A stretch of 64,000 nucleotides of DNA from Actinomortierella ambigua (GCA_016098155.1 JAAAJB010000006.1:62001-126000), one strand, 5' to 3'. Counted from the stretch's first letter, positions 33,138 to 45,597 are shown. Notes: a model not told the origin generated them from the sequence alone. Made by a program: numbers and translations.

Positions 33138-34784
33138 TCACATTGGCAGAATACCGGCAATCTCATGGTCGTCCAGCCAAATCTCGTGCACAGTGACCAG
33201 CGACTCGTGACCAAGAATTGATGGCGACGAAGATCGCCCTCCGTTTGTCTCCTGATGCAGCGACGATTGGGCTGCTGTGGCGTTCGAAGACGATGATGAT
33301 GATGACGATGACGGCGGCGACGACGACGACGACTGCTGCTGCAGAGTCTCGGCTTCTTCAGCGCTTGATGCATTGTTCAAGTTATTGCTGCTTTGGAACG
33401 GACTACCATATCGGAACGACTGTTGCTGGTGATGCCGTTGTTGCAAATGTTGCTGATGGAGGTGATCGACTAGACCGAGAGATCGTCGCTGGTAGGGCTT
33501 CAAAAAGAGGTCCTCGTTCCAGCAGAATCCACGGCTCGACCGAGGAATGATGTACAACTCTGATGAATAGTGGACTGCCGTATACACGGCCTCGTTGAAT
33601 GCAATAACGCCTTGCAGTGGAATAGCTGGCTCTGAAGAGGAGGAAGAGGATGACGACGAGGATGAAGTTGAAGACGAGGACGAAGAAGAGGAGGAAGAAG
33701 AGGATGACGAGGTGGACGACGAGGAGGAAGGTGGAGGAGGGGCCGCGGGATTGCTGCCTTGGCCCTGGCCCTGACCCTGGCCCTGGCCTTGGCAACCGGT
33801 AGCAGTTGCAGTCACGGTGGGCTGTGCATTCGTTGGGGGAATTGAGTTTGGTTCCTTCTCTTCAGCTACTTCAAGTCCATCTCCTTGTGTTTTGCAAGTT
33901 GCCTCCAAAGTTACTGCTTTGAGGCCGGGAGTGTCCACGCTTTCTTCCTGCTGACTAGCTTTGACAGACTGCGAATTGTGATCGCCAGGCGACTTGCTTG
34001 GATCAAAGTGCGTCGGGGTTGAAAGAGATTCTGTTGCCGCAGCAGAAGGGTGAATGTCGCTGAGGCCAATTGCACCGCCTTCAGCGTGACTCTGTTCTAC
34101 AGCGGCCAATGTGTCGGCTTGAACCCGTCCTTGTTCTGCGCCAGAAGAAGGTGCCAAAAGGGAGGGGGAGGTGTATTCGATGCCCTCCATCATCATGCTG
34201 CTGTCTACATTGCTGTCGTGCTCGGCCATGATTCTGCTGTCTGGTAGCTCCTCCCACAACATCCGAGCCTCCATCGTTTTGCGCGTGCTATCGTCATGGT
34301 GATCTGACTCTTGATAGCGCAAGGGTGATGGCTCTTGAGAGTCTATTTGTGTAGTGCCTGTGCTGGCAAACGAGGGGTTGGGTGGGGGTGTTGCTCTTGT
34401 GGTTGTGCTCGTGCTTGTACTTGAAATCGATGTTACGCCAGCGATAATTGGTGTATCGTTGCCCACAGGGTCGGTTAACTGGGCAAGAGAGCACTCTCCA
34501 GGTGCCAGAGAGAACGAAACAGTGGGGGGAGGGGGAGGAAGACTAGTGTCGCCCTCGACTGGCTGACGCACCTCCTTGTTACTCGAGCAGCCTCGCTGCT
34601 GTTGCTTTATGCAGTTTGCGTCATCGAAGGTCGAGGGACGCTGCTTGGACGTTGGTGGGCTGCAGAGAGCTGCCACTGAAAGACAAGGGCTCGTGTGTGT
34701 CAAAGGCGAGCTGCCAGTGGAGTCAATCCTCAGCATCGAGACTGGGGCAGCAGACTCGTCTGGATCTGGGTGGTGCTCCTTCAT
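33138..34784 (-). CDS. Low-complexity Ser-rich protein with two conserved-looking blocks
   Basis: Unrecognised, about 548 residues, single exon. The frame extends upstream to 34898, but only with a TTG; the first ATG is 34784 (MKEHHPDPDESAAPVSMLRI). The first 380 residues are Ser/Thr/Pro/Gln-rich, with a GQGQGQGQGQG stretch (33765-33795) and long Ser runs. A compact block follows: VIAFNEAVYTAVHYSSELYI, then IPRSSRGFCWNEDLFLKPYQRRSLGL, continuous in the protein and full of aromatic and charged residues. After another Ser/Gln-rich linker the protein ends in VTVHEIWLDDHEIAGILPM. Order and style suggest a disordered protein with short binding motifs. It lies in tandem with the giant protein gene, 1.98 kb apart, but I see no clear homology between the two. 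Confidence 0.72.
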   Translation of the reverse strand: MKEHHPDPDESAAPVSMLRIDSTGSSPLTHTSPCLSVAALCSPPTSKQRPSTFDDANCIKQQQRGCSSNKEVRQPVEGDTSLPPPPPTVSFSLAPGECSLAQLTDPVGNDTPIIAGVTSISSTSTSTTTRATPPPNPSFASTGTTQIDSQEPSPLRYQESDHHDDSTRKTMEARMLWEELPDSRIMAEHDSNVDSSMMMEGIEYTSPSLLAPSSGAEQGRVQADTLAAVEQSHAEGGAIGLSDIHPSAAATESLSTPTHFDPSKSPGDHNSQSVKASQQEESVDTPGLKAVTLEATCKTQGDGLEVAEEKEPNSIPPTNAQPTVTATATGCQGQGQGQGQGQGSNPAAPPPPSSSSSTSSSSSSSSSSSSSSTSSSSSSSSSSSEPAIPLQGVIAFNEAVYTAVHYSSELYIIPRSSRGFCWNEDLFLKPYQRRSLGLVDHLHQQHLQQRHHQQQSFRYGSPFQSSNNLNNASSAEEAETLQQQSSSSSPPSSSSSSSSSNATAAQSSLHQETNGGRSSSPSILGHESLVTVHEIWLDDHEIAGILPM

Positions 34785-35468
34785 GGACGCTGAAGTAGAT
34801 GGGTCCAGAACAAGAAGGGGGTAGAGATGCCAAGAGCTACAAACCCAAGAAAAGGGGGTCAAGTGGGATAAAGGTGGGTGTAGATAAGATATTCCCAAGG
34901 GCGAGAAAGAGGACCGGGATTGAAAGTGAGAATGTGAAAGTATGTTGTGAAAGGAAAGAAAGAAAGAAGTGGAAGTGGGAAGACGAAGAAAGAAACAGTG
35001 GGTTTCGACCCCTTTTCAAGCACAGTTGAGGGAAGGGAATGCCAGAACGCCGAATTGCATGCAAAGTGGCAAATGGAATGAAAGTCTGGCGAAGAAAAAA
35101 AAAAAAGAAATAAAACTCGGCTGACTTTCCCAACTTCTGGTTCGTGCACAACCCATATCACGACCCATCGCAACCAGTGGGGGGGGGCCACCTTCCTTTG
35201 CCCTCTTTCTTTGCCCTCGCCCACAGAAACCCCTCATAAATCTACCCTCTCATGTTCGATGGCTTCCGTATCTGCTGTTCTCAATGTACCAGCATGCACG
35301 ACATCCCTTTTTTTCTCTCTCCTCTCAGGCGTGGTGGAAGCTCTCAGCACCCGTCCCTTCTTTCCCTTCTTTCCCTTTCACTTCAATCCCTTTCCCATGG
35401 ACGTGATAAAAAAAAGGTGTCAAAAGGTGTCAATCATAAACAGTCACGAAGCGCTTTTAAAATTATTG
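34785..35468. other. Intergenic region, purine-rich leader of the upstream minus gene
   Basis: The plus strand is GA-rich at about 34900-35005, which is a C/T-rich leader on the minus strand. A homopolymer A run lies at 35095-35106 and a G run at 35180-35186. Nothing coding is supported. Confidence 0.5.
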
Positions 35469-38082
35469 CTAAAAAGAGTCGGTCTCACTCTCACTCTCGC
35501 TCTCATCTCCACCATCGCCTTCTGTCTTTGAGGATGCTATCGATGTTGTGGCCGTTGCTTCCTGGCCATAAACGCTCTTGAGGATAGTCACCACAGCGCC
35601 TTCGACACCCTTCATCTCCATGAGCCGTAGAAACTGGATAGGGAGGTTCTCAACCACTGCTTTTTGATCCGCTTGTTTCCCTATTTTTTTTTTGTTTTTC
35701 GATTCATCGACGCGTTAACAGTAAACAAGTTAGTGTTGATATGGTCGAGCCAAAGACGAAAGAGGTACATACATTTAACATGTAAATTACTTACAAAGAG
35801 AAGTGACTTTAGGCAGCAGACGAAGCAGCGGCGTAAGTTGGCCATGTTGGTCAACATGGATGCGCCAATTGAGGACGAGCTCCATGTCAGTCCGCTTAGA
35901 GCTGCGGAAGGTCAGCACTTGGACGCCATCCTTGCCTGGAAGAATGGCCTCATTTCTCTTCCGCTTAAGCTGTAACGCACTGGACAATGACGACGACTTT
36001 TCCTTTGCCCTCGAATCATCATCTTGAGGGGACGACGACGCAGAAGACTGGTCCTTATTCAACGTGGCCATGGCTACAAGGTGTGGATAATGCCTTGCAC
36101 ACTTGTTCCATAATTTCTTCCGCCGATAGTTCATATGCGCGTAGCGATGAAATGTCCTGAAAAATTGTAATAGCGACGAATCCTTCTCAGCCCTATTTCA
36201 TGATATGGAAGAGTTCAGTGAGTCACAAAAAAAAAAAAAAAGCCGGGAATGGGTGTCGCTGAACGGATGCAGAATCCTGAATAAAGACAAAGCAGTAAAG
36301 CATACCTTTCCAGGAATGTGCCTATTTCAGCCTCGACACTTGTCGGCACCTTAATCGTGAGGCCTTCAAGAACTAGATCTGGCTCTCTCACAACAAACTT
36401 TACGTCAAATTCCAGTTCGAAGCATGATCCCTGGTAGTGGTAGTGTCGGGACTTTGAAATCAGGATTGGGTCGTCGTCGTCGTCGTCGTCGTCTGCTCCT
36501 AGATTGCTATCTAAACGAGACGATGAGGGCGACTTGGTGGACGGTGTGGATGTCTCCTCGAATGGCTCCAGTTGGCTCCGAATTTGAGTGAAACTGATGT
36601 TGGTGAACGACCGAAGTTGTTGGAGCTAGGTGACGCATGTGAAAAATGGGGGGTTGATGTGTCAGAGTATTGATATCCACAAACAGTTCAAATCATGCAG
36701 TGAATGTACAGGAGAGCCGGCAGGAACTTACAAGGTGGTGGTCCAGTCCGGACATATTGCTGGCAGAAACGCTGCTTCGGAAGAGCTGTCCGTTTGAAAT
36801 CAGCGAAGTCCTATCACGCCTTCCAGTCTTATTTTCCTCATCCAAAGACTTTTTGATCGGTGTCACCGTTGTGGAGTTGAGCTTGTAAAGCAGTTTCCTA
36901 TTGTCATTTTTCAAGGAATAAATCAAAGCATGGATCAGTCTTTGATAACACCGTTGCCTCAATGCCGTACAATTCTGCTTCTTCGTTGTCTTGGTCATAC
37001 CTCATGTCCAAGGCCTCCTTTGCTCGCTTCCGTTGTTGCTGTGCTTGCGATATGGTGGTGGATCTCGCCTTCTTGCGTCTTAGGGCCTGTAGTTGGGCTT
37101 CCAGCTCGTCAACCTCACCACGCATGTCTCGCAGCTGTTCCAATAAACGGCTCTTCTCGATTTGGAGATCCTTGCTGTGATCTCGCTCGGCTGGCGTCAA
37201 AATATCAGCGCCACCATTCCCGCCACTGTTGCCTCCTCCTCCAATGCTCGAAAGACCGCGGAAGGGGCTATTCGAGGATGTCAAGTTTCCTAATGTCGTG
37301 CTGCCGAGACCGCCGTACAGAGATGGTACACTGCTACTACCTTGTCCACCCAACAGCGAACTAGGAAGTTGTTGTTGTATCCCTCCAGAGAGGCGATGTT
37401 GTGGTTGTCGCTGTTGCTGAGGCGTGAGAGGTCGATTTCCTGATGTGGCTGAAATGGAGGGTATCGTCTCCATGGTTTGGGGTGCCTCGTCGCCATCGCT
37501 CCTTTTACTGGCTCGCTGCGAAGCAATCAGCCCCGTTGAAGATATCCTTCTCAAAGTGGCAGCTTCGTCATCTTCATTGTTGTTACGGTTGTCCTTCTCC
37601 TTGCCAACTCGAAATGGGTTGCTCATGGATCCGCTCCTCAGTGCGTCAAACGAGCTTGTCCCAGGGCTCCAGGTGGCATCCTGCGATCGAGTTGCGATAG
37701 AGGATGAAGAGTAGGACAGCGGACTATGCGTAGAGGTGTGGCGACGTGTGATTCCTGCCGCGGACGCGCCTATTGAGGACGTACGATTGGTATGGTCTTG
37801 ACCATAGCCAAAGCCTGGGGACGAGAACGACGACAGCATCGAGAAAGGCATAGCCGATCCAGGCTCTGAGCGGCGTGTTGGTGCTTGGACCACGCCAAAA
37901 GGCAACTCGGTTGGTATCAGAGGCGGGGACTCTGGATCTAGGCTACTGGACGTCCGAGACACCTCTCTTGCAGCAGGCCCGGCTTTAGTCTCTGAAGTTG
38001 GATGGGGAAGGTCATGAGCTGGAGTCGTGTCCGATGCCTCGGGCAATGAGGATCGCGATCTTGGGCTGGGTTGTAGATGCAT
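35469..38082 (-). CDS. CENP-P-like inner kinetochore protein with long N-terminal extension
   Basis: Predicted subunit of the constitutive centromere-associated network (CENP-O/P/Q/U; Ctf19 in yeast). Exons in coding order are 38082-37001, 36897-36732, 36625-36306, 36192-35795 and 35680-35469 (725 residues). Residues 1-300 are Ser-rich and disordered. A coiled coil follows at about 301-340 (KSRLLEQLRDMRGEVDELEAQ), as in CENP-P. The C-terminal RWD-like region carries CFELEFDVKFVV, then EIGTFLERAEKDSSLLQFFRT, MELVLNWRIHVDQHGQL and LLRLLPKV, and ends with an acidic tail. The order FFR block, W-R-I strand, L-x-L-L-P-K-V matches the vertebrate CENP-P family as I know it. An Asp run (about 36471-36495) sits before the domain. 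Vertebrate CENP-P is about 290 residues, so the 360-residue extension is unusual. Confidence 0.72.
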
Positions 38083-39209
38083 GGCAGGTGTCGGCTGGTG
38101 ACGAGATTAGGCGCAATATGAATGTAAAAGGGCAGGTTGATGCAGTTATGAGAAGAATCGCACACTCTGTGCGACGCGTTGTGTTGTCAGGGAGTGTTTT
38201 CGGGCGGCAGCCATAATATGACTGCGATTCCCTTTGTGCGAGGCCCAGAATCATGGCCCTGTCGAACAAGCCGAGTCGGATGGTCCGAGCATGCCCTGAA
38301 CTGGCTGGGGATAGAGGGGTTCATCGCATTGGCCAACTAGTCACTCTGCAACAAAAGAATAGTGTCTTGGCATCCCGCCCCTCTGTCTGCGGCGCGGAGA
38401 GGGACATGACATGCTGGTGGAGGACCGCAGGGGGAGAAGTGGCTCTGTCCACACGCCGCTTGGGGCATCCACGAAAGGCAAAAGTTGGGGTTGGCTTGCT
38501 TGCTGAGTTGATCCGATTGCTCACTCATCGCACTCGCTCGCACTCTCATTCATTCCTACTCACTCATTCTTTCTCTCTTTCTTTACGCATTCACCTTCTT
38601 CCTCTCTCGCTTCACCTTTACCTGGACAGGTCCCGCCCTGGCAGCGCTCCATTCCTCCCCTGTCCTATATTCACCCCCCTCCCCTTTGGTCCCTCTCTCT
38701 CTTTATGCGTTGTCCTATTTTGGACGGAAAAACTTGATCCGTCGCCTCGTGCGCTATTCCTCCACTCCCCACCCCTGCTGCCCATCCACATCCTATACAC
38801 CATCGTCCCCTTGCTGGCGTCGTAGTGGGGCTCGCTTGACAACCATTCTACTGCAGTCTTACTCCTTGCCCTGGTCTTTCATCTTTTTCTTTTTTCGGCA
38901 ACTGTTCGTCGCATTCCTCAGCGTCTGCTGCGTTTGGCTATCACCTGTTGCAGTTTGTGTTGCTGAGGTGGTGAGGTGAAGAGGAGGGTTCAACCACCTC
39001 CTTTCAGATAATCATCCTTGCTTCTCTTGTTGGCCTTTCATCTTTTTCTTCGCTTGTTCTCCTACCCACCTTTTTTTTTCTTCACAAACACCTCTCTATA
39101 CCCTTTGTGCATCGCTTAAATTGGACCCTTGTTTTTTTCCCAGCTTCATATATATAGCTTTTATTTCAGTTCATTCATTATTCAGCCAACTCTATCCTTA
39201 CACCTCAAC
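38083..39209. other. Divergent region between CENP-P-like and PL14-like genes
   Basis: Both promoters must be here. The plus strand is C/T-rich from about 38520 to 38710 and again at about 38990-39120. No coding feature is supported. Confidence 0.55.
39148..39156 (+). promoter_or_regulatory. TATA-like box of the PL14-like gene
   Basis: ATATATATA about 54 bases before the start codon at 39210, at a spacing compatible with a short leader. Confidence 0.5.
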
Positions 39210-40758
39210 ATGCATGCACAAACAAGCAGCCGTCCCAAAAAGACCCTGTCGTCCTTGTGTCGGACCGTCTTGATCGCCTCTTGTTATCTCGCCATCGTGG
39301 TCGCCGCAGACCCACTCACGACCGACCAGATCTTTGCTCAGTACGGCTTTCTCCAAAAGTGGGTGGCCCCCATGCCATCAAAGCCTCTCGGTCCCAACAA
39401 TCCCTCCAATGCCACCATGACACCTGCGGGTGCCAAAGTCGAGCTAGAAGGTGGTGACACTGGGAGTCTGGACCTCGGGAGCAAGGCTGCCACGAACGGT
39501 CATCGCGCTCCGGCCGATACTGGCGAAGGATTTGTCGTCGACAATTGGCGGACGACCTACAAGTCCATCCAGATTGGCGGCAAAAACATTGCGTTTGTGC
39601 CAGATCCCATCATACCAACACCACCACTGTCACTCAACGCTAATACCACTACCAACAGCAGCCAAGTCTTGCAGGTGTACTATCCAAAGGGGTCCTATGT
39701 CCCCTCGCTGGGCTCGGTCACTGGAGGAACTCAATTTTATGCAACTCCATTTGGCGCCAACGTTTCCTTCCAGTCCATGATGATTTCGTATGAGGTGGCC
39801 TTCCCTGCAGGCTTCAATTATGTCCTGGGCGGAAAGTTGCCTGGCGTCTACGGTGGTGCGTCCTATGACGGCTGCTCGGGTGGTGTCCAATCAACGGGGT
39901 CCAATTGCTTGACCATGCGTATGATGTGGCGCCAAAGTGGCGTCGGTGAAGGTGAGTTGATATCCACAGGAAAAAAAAAGGGAGAGGGAGAAGAAGAAGA
40001 GGAAGAGGAAGGAGGGGTGAAGGGGAAAACCCCAGGATACCAACCTTGTAATGTTTGATAATATTTGTCGTGCTATTGGCCCGAAGGCTCCACTCATCTG
40101 CAGGTCTGGAGCCATGTGCACGTTTTCCTGGCGTAGTGTTGATTTTCCCCCTTTCTTCTCCCCCTTTTCTTGCCTGTTGCACGTGTGGTGTTACGGGGGA
40201 TCAAAATTTACAGTCTACGCATATATTCCAAGCAACACAAAGTTTTGCAAGGACTCCAATGTCCAATGCAACGACGTTTACGGCACGTCGATCGGCCGCG
40301 GCACCGTCTTCTTTGCGCCGAACCAATGGACGCGGATCGATATCGTGATGCAGCTCAACGACCCCGCGGGTTTGTCGAACGGCAAGCTAGCCGTCTATCT
40401 CAACGGCAACAAGGTCGTCGACATGGCCACTCTCTCTTATCGGTCCACGGGCATGGTCGCCTTCCACGGACTCATGTTCTCCTCCTTCTTTGGTGGCTCC
40501 GACGAAACCTACGCCACTCCGGTCGACCAATACATTTATTTTAAAAACATCCGGATGGCTGTTGGCCCAGAGGCCAAACTGTATGAAGGCAGTGGAACAA
40601 GCGCTGCGTCCCTCCTCACTTCGCCATGGCGACAGCTACCGTCGTTGCCATCTCGAATTCAGTCGAGTTGGCTTGCTTGTTTCCTCGCCTTGATCTCACC
40701 ATCGACTTTGGCGGGTGCCTTCATGTGGATTACCGTGCTCACCTGGCAGGTCCTCTAA
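39210..40758 (+). CDS. Secreted PL14-like (alginate lyase-like) protein with possible GPI signal
   Basis: Predicted extracellular polysaccharide-binding or -cleaving protein. Exons 39210-39951 and 40214-40758 give 428 residues. The intron was placed so that GVGE|VYAYIP is restored; this junction is typical of fungal PL14-type proteins (MMWRxxGxGEVYAYIP). A signal peptide covers about residues 1-33 (VLIASCYLAIVVAA). The beta-jelly-roll-like core has SYEVAFPAGFNYVLGGKLPGVYGG, CLTMRMMWRQ, IDIVMQLND, GKLAVYLNGNKVVD and FSSFFGGSDETYATPVDQYIYFKNI. The last 30 residues are hydrophobic after a small-residue stretch (GSGTSAAS), consistent with a GPI-anchor signal. Catalytic activity is not assured, as the lyase residues are not verified here. 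Confidence 0.82.
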
Positions 40759-40906
40759 TCACACACTACTGCCCTCCAGTGTGCTCTGCCATTTAAATTT
40801 TTCTCATCTAAACCTTTAAACACCACCTATGACGAGTAAAATCCTTCTTCTCCATCATCTTTCTCTTCTTCCTTACTCGGCCTGTTTATTGAATTCCTCA
40901 CTGTAT

Positions 40907-43900
40907 TTATAACAAATCACCTTGAGGAGTAGGTGCTGAAGCCAGCGTGATAGCATGCTGGGCCTTGAGCTTCTTTTGGGTAAAAGGCGTCTTGCACTTG
41001 AGAATCATCACCTCATCCTTGACGCGTGCTGTAACTGTGATTTTTTGACGATGCACAATGCAGGAGCAGATGGGAACGACGGGCGATGGTCCTCCTGCAG
41101 CTGTCGAGGAAACCGAGGCAAGTGATGAGGATGAAGGTGCTGGTGCTGCCCCTCCACCTCCTGTTGTAGTGGTTGTGGCAAGGGTTGGAGTCGTGGAGAT
41201 GGCAGACAGCGTCGGTGAAATAGCGGAAGAAGCCAATGACGAAGATGTAGAACGCTGTCGCGAGAGCGAAGAGGCCGTGTTGCTACCGTGGATCCGCAAG
41301 GCGTCGATGCCGCCCATCAACACTGCCACACGGCTGAATCCTGATCTTACAAGCGCCGTTGCAAACTAATGTTTTCCAGAGTAGTGTAGTGAAGGGCAAT
41401 TGTGGTGCCATGGTAAGCAAAACAAAGGGCGCAATAAAGAATAAAAAAAAAAGTAGTCCATATGCAGTGCGTAGAAAAGAATAGTTACCTCTGGTCCAGA
41501 GTCGCCCTTGTTCGCCACTACGACGATATATTTCTTCTTGATGATCATCTTGAGCACATGTACCAACAAATCCAAGTGGCCAGGAACGAGGTGAATCGAC
41601 AATGGATAGTGTCCACTCAAGTACCTGAATATACATAAATCGAAGTAAATCAACATTAGATTTTCCTAGCCCGTTTTTTTTTGTTCTCTCTCCAAAGGAG
41701 AAAGGGAAGAGGAAAACAAACCACGATCGACTTACTCAGACTCTGGGCGAATGTCAATGACCAGCACTTGCTGCCGCATGCGGATCAGGTCTGAACGATG
41801 AATCCGAGGTGCCAACTCGACATTGAGTACCTCGATCGGCAGCGGTTCCTCCCACCAATAATTCTCTGGATGGTTCCTGCCGAGTTCCAGCGAGCGACGT
41901 CCCCCTGCATTGGCATTTCCTGTTGTTGCCGATGATGGTGTTGTTGTTGATGTTATTGTCTCCTGCTGCTCACCTTGACCTGCAGCAGTAGCAGTAGCAG
42001 TAGCAGCAGCAGCGCCAGTCGCAGCGGCAGTAGAGGATGTCCAGGCCCCACCTCCACTCTGAGCCATCGTCGTGGACGCTGTCCAATCGTCCGGCGAGGC
42101 AGCGACACGGCGCTGCTCGCGCGACTCGGCATCGTACGACAGCCAGCAAGTCGAGGGTGGCGTGGCTCGGCACATGGCCAGAGCGGTCTCGATGCACTTT
42201 TCAATATCCATCTCTGGGAACGTTCCGGAAAAGATGCCGATCGCCTCGTTGAACTCGGAACGAAGCAGTTCCGCACGGAATTGTTGCAGGATGGCGATCC
42301 CCACGAACAACGGTAGCGACGAAGGACCCACCAGGATCTTGTCCCAGAGGTGGTAGATCTTATCCAACGGGAAGATGTCTAATCCACATCCAATCCAATG
42401 GAGAGGAGGGGGGGGGGCGAGAGAAGAGAGAGGATGGTTTAGTGTAACGAATATATAAACAAAAAACTGCCCTCCTCATATTGAGGTTGCAGAGACTTAC
42501 GAGTAAACAGGGTCATGAACCACGAGATGGTGTAGAGCTGAGGAACAAACGCGATATAGTCAAGATGCGCCGACAGCTCTGGGTCGTGGAAAGAGAGCAT
42601 GTGACGAAAGATGGCGAGGTACTCATGGATGACTTTGGAGTTATCGTGCAGGAACATGTCCTTGAGGTATTTCGGCAGAAATTGTTGAATGCAAGCAAAT
42701 GCAAGTGCTTCGTCATTAAAGTTGAGAGTCAAGAAAGGAGCACAACATGAATCCAGACCTAGTCGTAGTCATATCCGAGGCGTGATTAGAAAAAGAAAAA
42801 AAGAAAGAAGAAAGAGTGAGAAACAAAAAGCTGACATAGCACGCCACTTCTGAGGAACTATTGATATTGAGAGCAGCGAACTTACCTTGCCAGTATGCCT
42901 GGTGCTCGTTGGCCTCGACCCATGTCTTCAAAATCCGAGTCAGCTTTTCGTGCCCGGCCTGTGAGAACATGAGTTGATTGTACTGATGACACCGGGGTAC
43001 GTCTACGATCATGATAGTACAGGTTTATCGGAGGTTGCTCAGTAAAAAAAGGTCATGCAAATGTCTTGGTGGCCAATCATGTCCAGTCATGCATTGTAAA
43101 TCTTACCAAGTTCAATCTGCCGGTCGGTGGGTCGTTCACTCGACTTGTCAAAGCTGTAGTACTGCCCCTGATAGTCGCCCACAACCCGCAGGATTGCAGC
43201 CCACACCTTGCCCCTCAGCAATGGCGGAATATCAATCTTTGCATGGTGCAAAATCTCGTCCCGAGAGGCTGGATACTGAAGGAGTAAATCCGTATACATG
43301 GACAACCGATGATATTGGTATCCAAGATCCTTCTCGCGGATCGACAGAGGCACTTTTGTGCGTGTCTTGGTCGGTTGCTGAGATAGCGGTGCCGATGCTC
43401 CGTGCGTGCTAAGAAGAGAATTGGCCCCAGCAGCCGATGGAATGCCGGCCATACCTCCTATTGCACGAAGTCCTTCGCCGCCTCCACTCATCATCGATGT
43501 CGTTGTTGTCGATTCTCCTGAACCCTGTGCTGTGTCCGGGTAAATGAGAGAGTTGCTGCTACTCGTGGGTGTCATGGTGTCGACCAAAAAATTAATCTCG
43601 TCTGGATCTGTGAACAAGAAGTAGTCCGTGTCCCATGAAAACTGGTTCTTGTTGGGCTCATGGGTCGATCGAATAATCTCAGTCTCAAGGTCATCGAGTG
43701 GTAGGATGCATGGTTTATCTGAGAAGAGATCCGCTGGGTCGCTGATCACTCCATGACGCCCTGGAGAGCCGATCTTGCCGTCCAGCTGTTGTTGTTGAGC
43801 GTGTGAAGACAAGTGAGAATGTCCGCCGCCGCCGCCGTTGATTCCATTGCTACCAGCTCTAAAGCCTTTCGGGTCATCGCCGACTTGAACGATGGCTGGC

Positions 43901-45597
43901 AAGAGTTGGATGGTTGGTGTCCCGATGAGGCGCCCATTCTTCCGGAATTGCACTTCAACATCGCCCCCCGCAAGTTTCCACAAGTAGAACACTTGAGAAA
44001 GGGGCATTCGGTCCAAAAGTCCACTCATCTTTGGTTGCAACGATCTGTTTTGGGCATCCTTTGATAACTCCTGGCTTGTATTCGATCCTTCATGACCCTC
44101 GACCTCCTCTGGCCGCTCGCGGCTCTCGTTCAATTCTCTCCGCAATCGATCCACTCGGCCTTCAAAATCGGGTAATGTGGAAGAAAGCAACGAAAGGGAA
44201 GATGTCGGCTTTGACCCAGTGCCGTCCGTGGCCATCGCGTCTCCGTTCTGGCGGCGCCCAGACAACTGCACAAACTCGTGCTCACGAATGTGATGAATAT
44301 CCTTGACACGATCCCGGCTCAAAGATAGACACAGACGAAGGAAGTCATGAACTTGTTGCTGCTCCGGGGGCTGATCAGACAACACATCTCTGTCCTCTTC
44401 TAGGTACGGCGTTGTCATCGTCGTCTTGCGTGGCTTTCTTCCTGTGGCGAGATACTCCAGCACAATAGGGTTGATGCCGATTTTTGGGTGTTGACCTTGT
44501 TGGCTGTAGCAGGCTTGAATCCAGTCAGTTTCCTTCACTGCTAGCACACGGATGGCAAACAGAGATGCCACGAGTTCGTCCAGATCCGACTTCTCCTTTT
44601 GCCAAAACTTTTCGCCAAGCAGCAACTCCGTCATAATCACGCCTAGGGACCATAGGTCGAGCGAGGCATCTCGGAATGCTGAGGGTGACGTTTGCGACTG
44701 GGTTAGCGCTCTTGGAGAAAGGTAGTGGGGATCGCCAATGTTAAACTCGACTAGGCTGCCGTCCTTGGTCATGTTGTACAAGCCATAGTTGGACAGCTTA
44801 ACATCGCCCTCAAGGTTCAGTAGCACGTTGCTCAACGTCATAGATCGATGTACAACGCCGCGATCATAGAGATAAGTCAATCCATCCAAGATTTGTCCTG
44901 TCCATTTTCGTATCCTTTCGACGTCCACGCTGTGAACGGTCAAGTAGAGAAGAAGCACAGAAGGAGATGCATGGGTCTATTGTTAGATCAGATGAAAACG
45001 TTGTGGAGATGCACCCAATGAACACCGTCTTATTGCGCATGCCATGAACTGGATTTTCAGGTCTGAAGCCCATACCCTTTTGAAGACGCATCCTCATCGT
45101 GATCCTGCAAGACTAGTTGCAGACTGCGATTGAAATGCTCGGACACGACGAAAAGCCGATCTATTTTCGAACGTGATAAGAGATGGTTAGCTTTCATAGA
45201 TCTTGGATCAATGCAGGTACCCATTTACTGACGAGGTCGAGCAAACGGCAGCTACTGACCTCGTTTGCCCTTGGAGATCTCGATGTACTCGCATAATTGG
45301 GGGTGAGAGAGGCTCTACAGGTGATGAAAGAGAAAGTTGCAATAATAAGGTAAAATACACGAATTGAATCATTGTTAGAGGGATGCTCATTAGGTAGCAG
45401 TAGGAGTTTTCGCGCGTCTCGATATATCATACCTTGAGGTACTGGAACTGACCGATGATATATGCTGTGGACGGAGGCTCCCCTGACAAGTCGTCACCTT
45501 CTCTAGTCCGAGCGCAGAAGGAAATGGCGCCGAGACCTGCTCCATGCGTCGATGCATGTCGATGCAGCTCTGCGCATGCTCCAAACGTCGCCATCAT
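40907..45597 (-). CDS. TBCK-like protein: pseudokinase, Rab-GAP (TBC) and rhodanese domains
   Basis: Predicted endolysosomal or endosomal trafficking regulator. Nine exons in coding order: 45597-45433, 45314-45260, 45160-45076, 44929-43107, 43002-42886, 42758-42501, 42378-41736, 41624-41489 and 41365-40907 (1246 residues). The kinase-like domain lacks catalytic residues: HRSMTLSN in place of HRD...N and KLSNYGLY in place of DFG, as in animal TBCK, so it is a pseudokinase. The TBC domain keeps DVPRCHQY and YWQGLDS (arginine- and glutamine-finger positions) and [11 protein letters not shown]. The rhodanese-like part begins VLVIDIRPE and ends near [13 protein letters not shown], with no clear catalytic Cys. 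Low-complexity inserts (Ala/Thr, Ser/Thr) enlarge it beyond the roughly 890 residues of the human protein. Two start Mets are adjacent; the first is used. Confidence 0.93.

Noticed and set aside
36954..36996. Very short (about 43-base) intron alternative in the CENP-P-like gene
   Set aside because: The frame would also fit, but the TAG at 36900-36898 gives a normal-length intron with a branch-point-like CTGAT and pyrimidine stretch before it.
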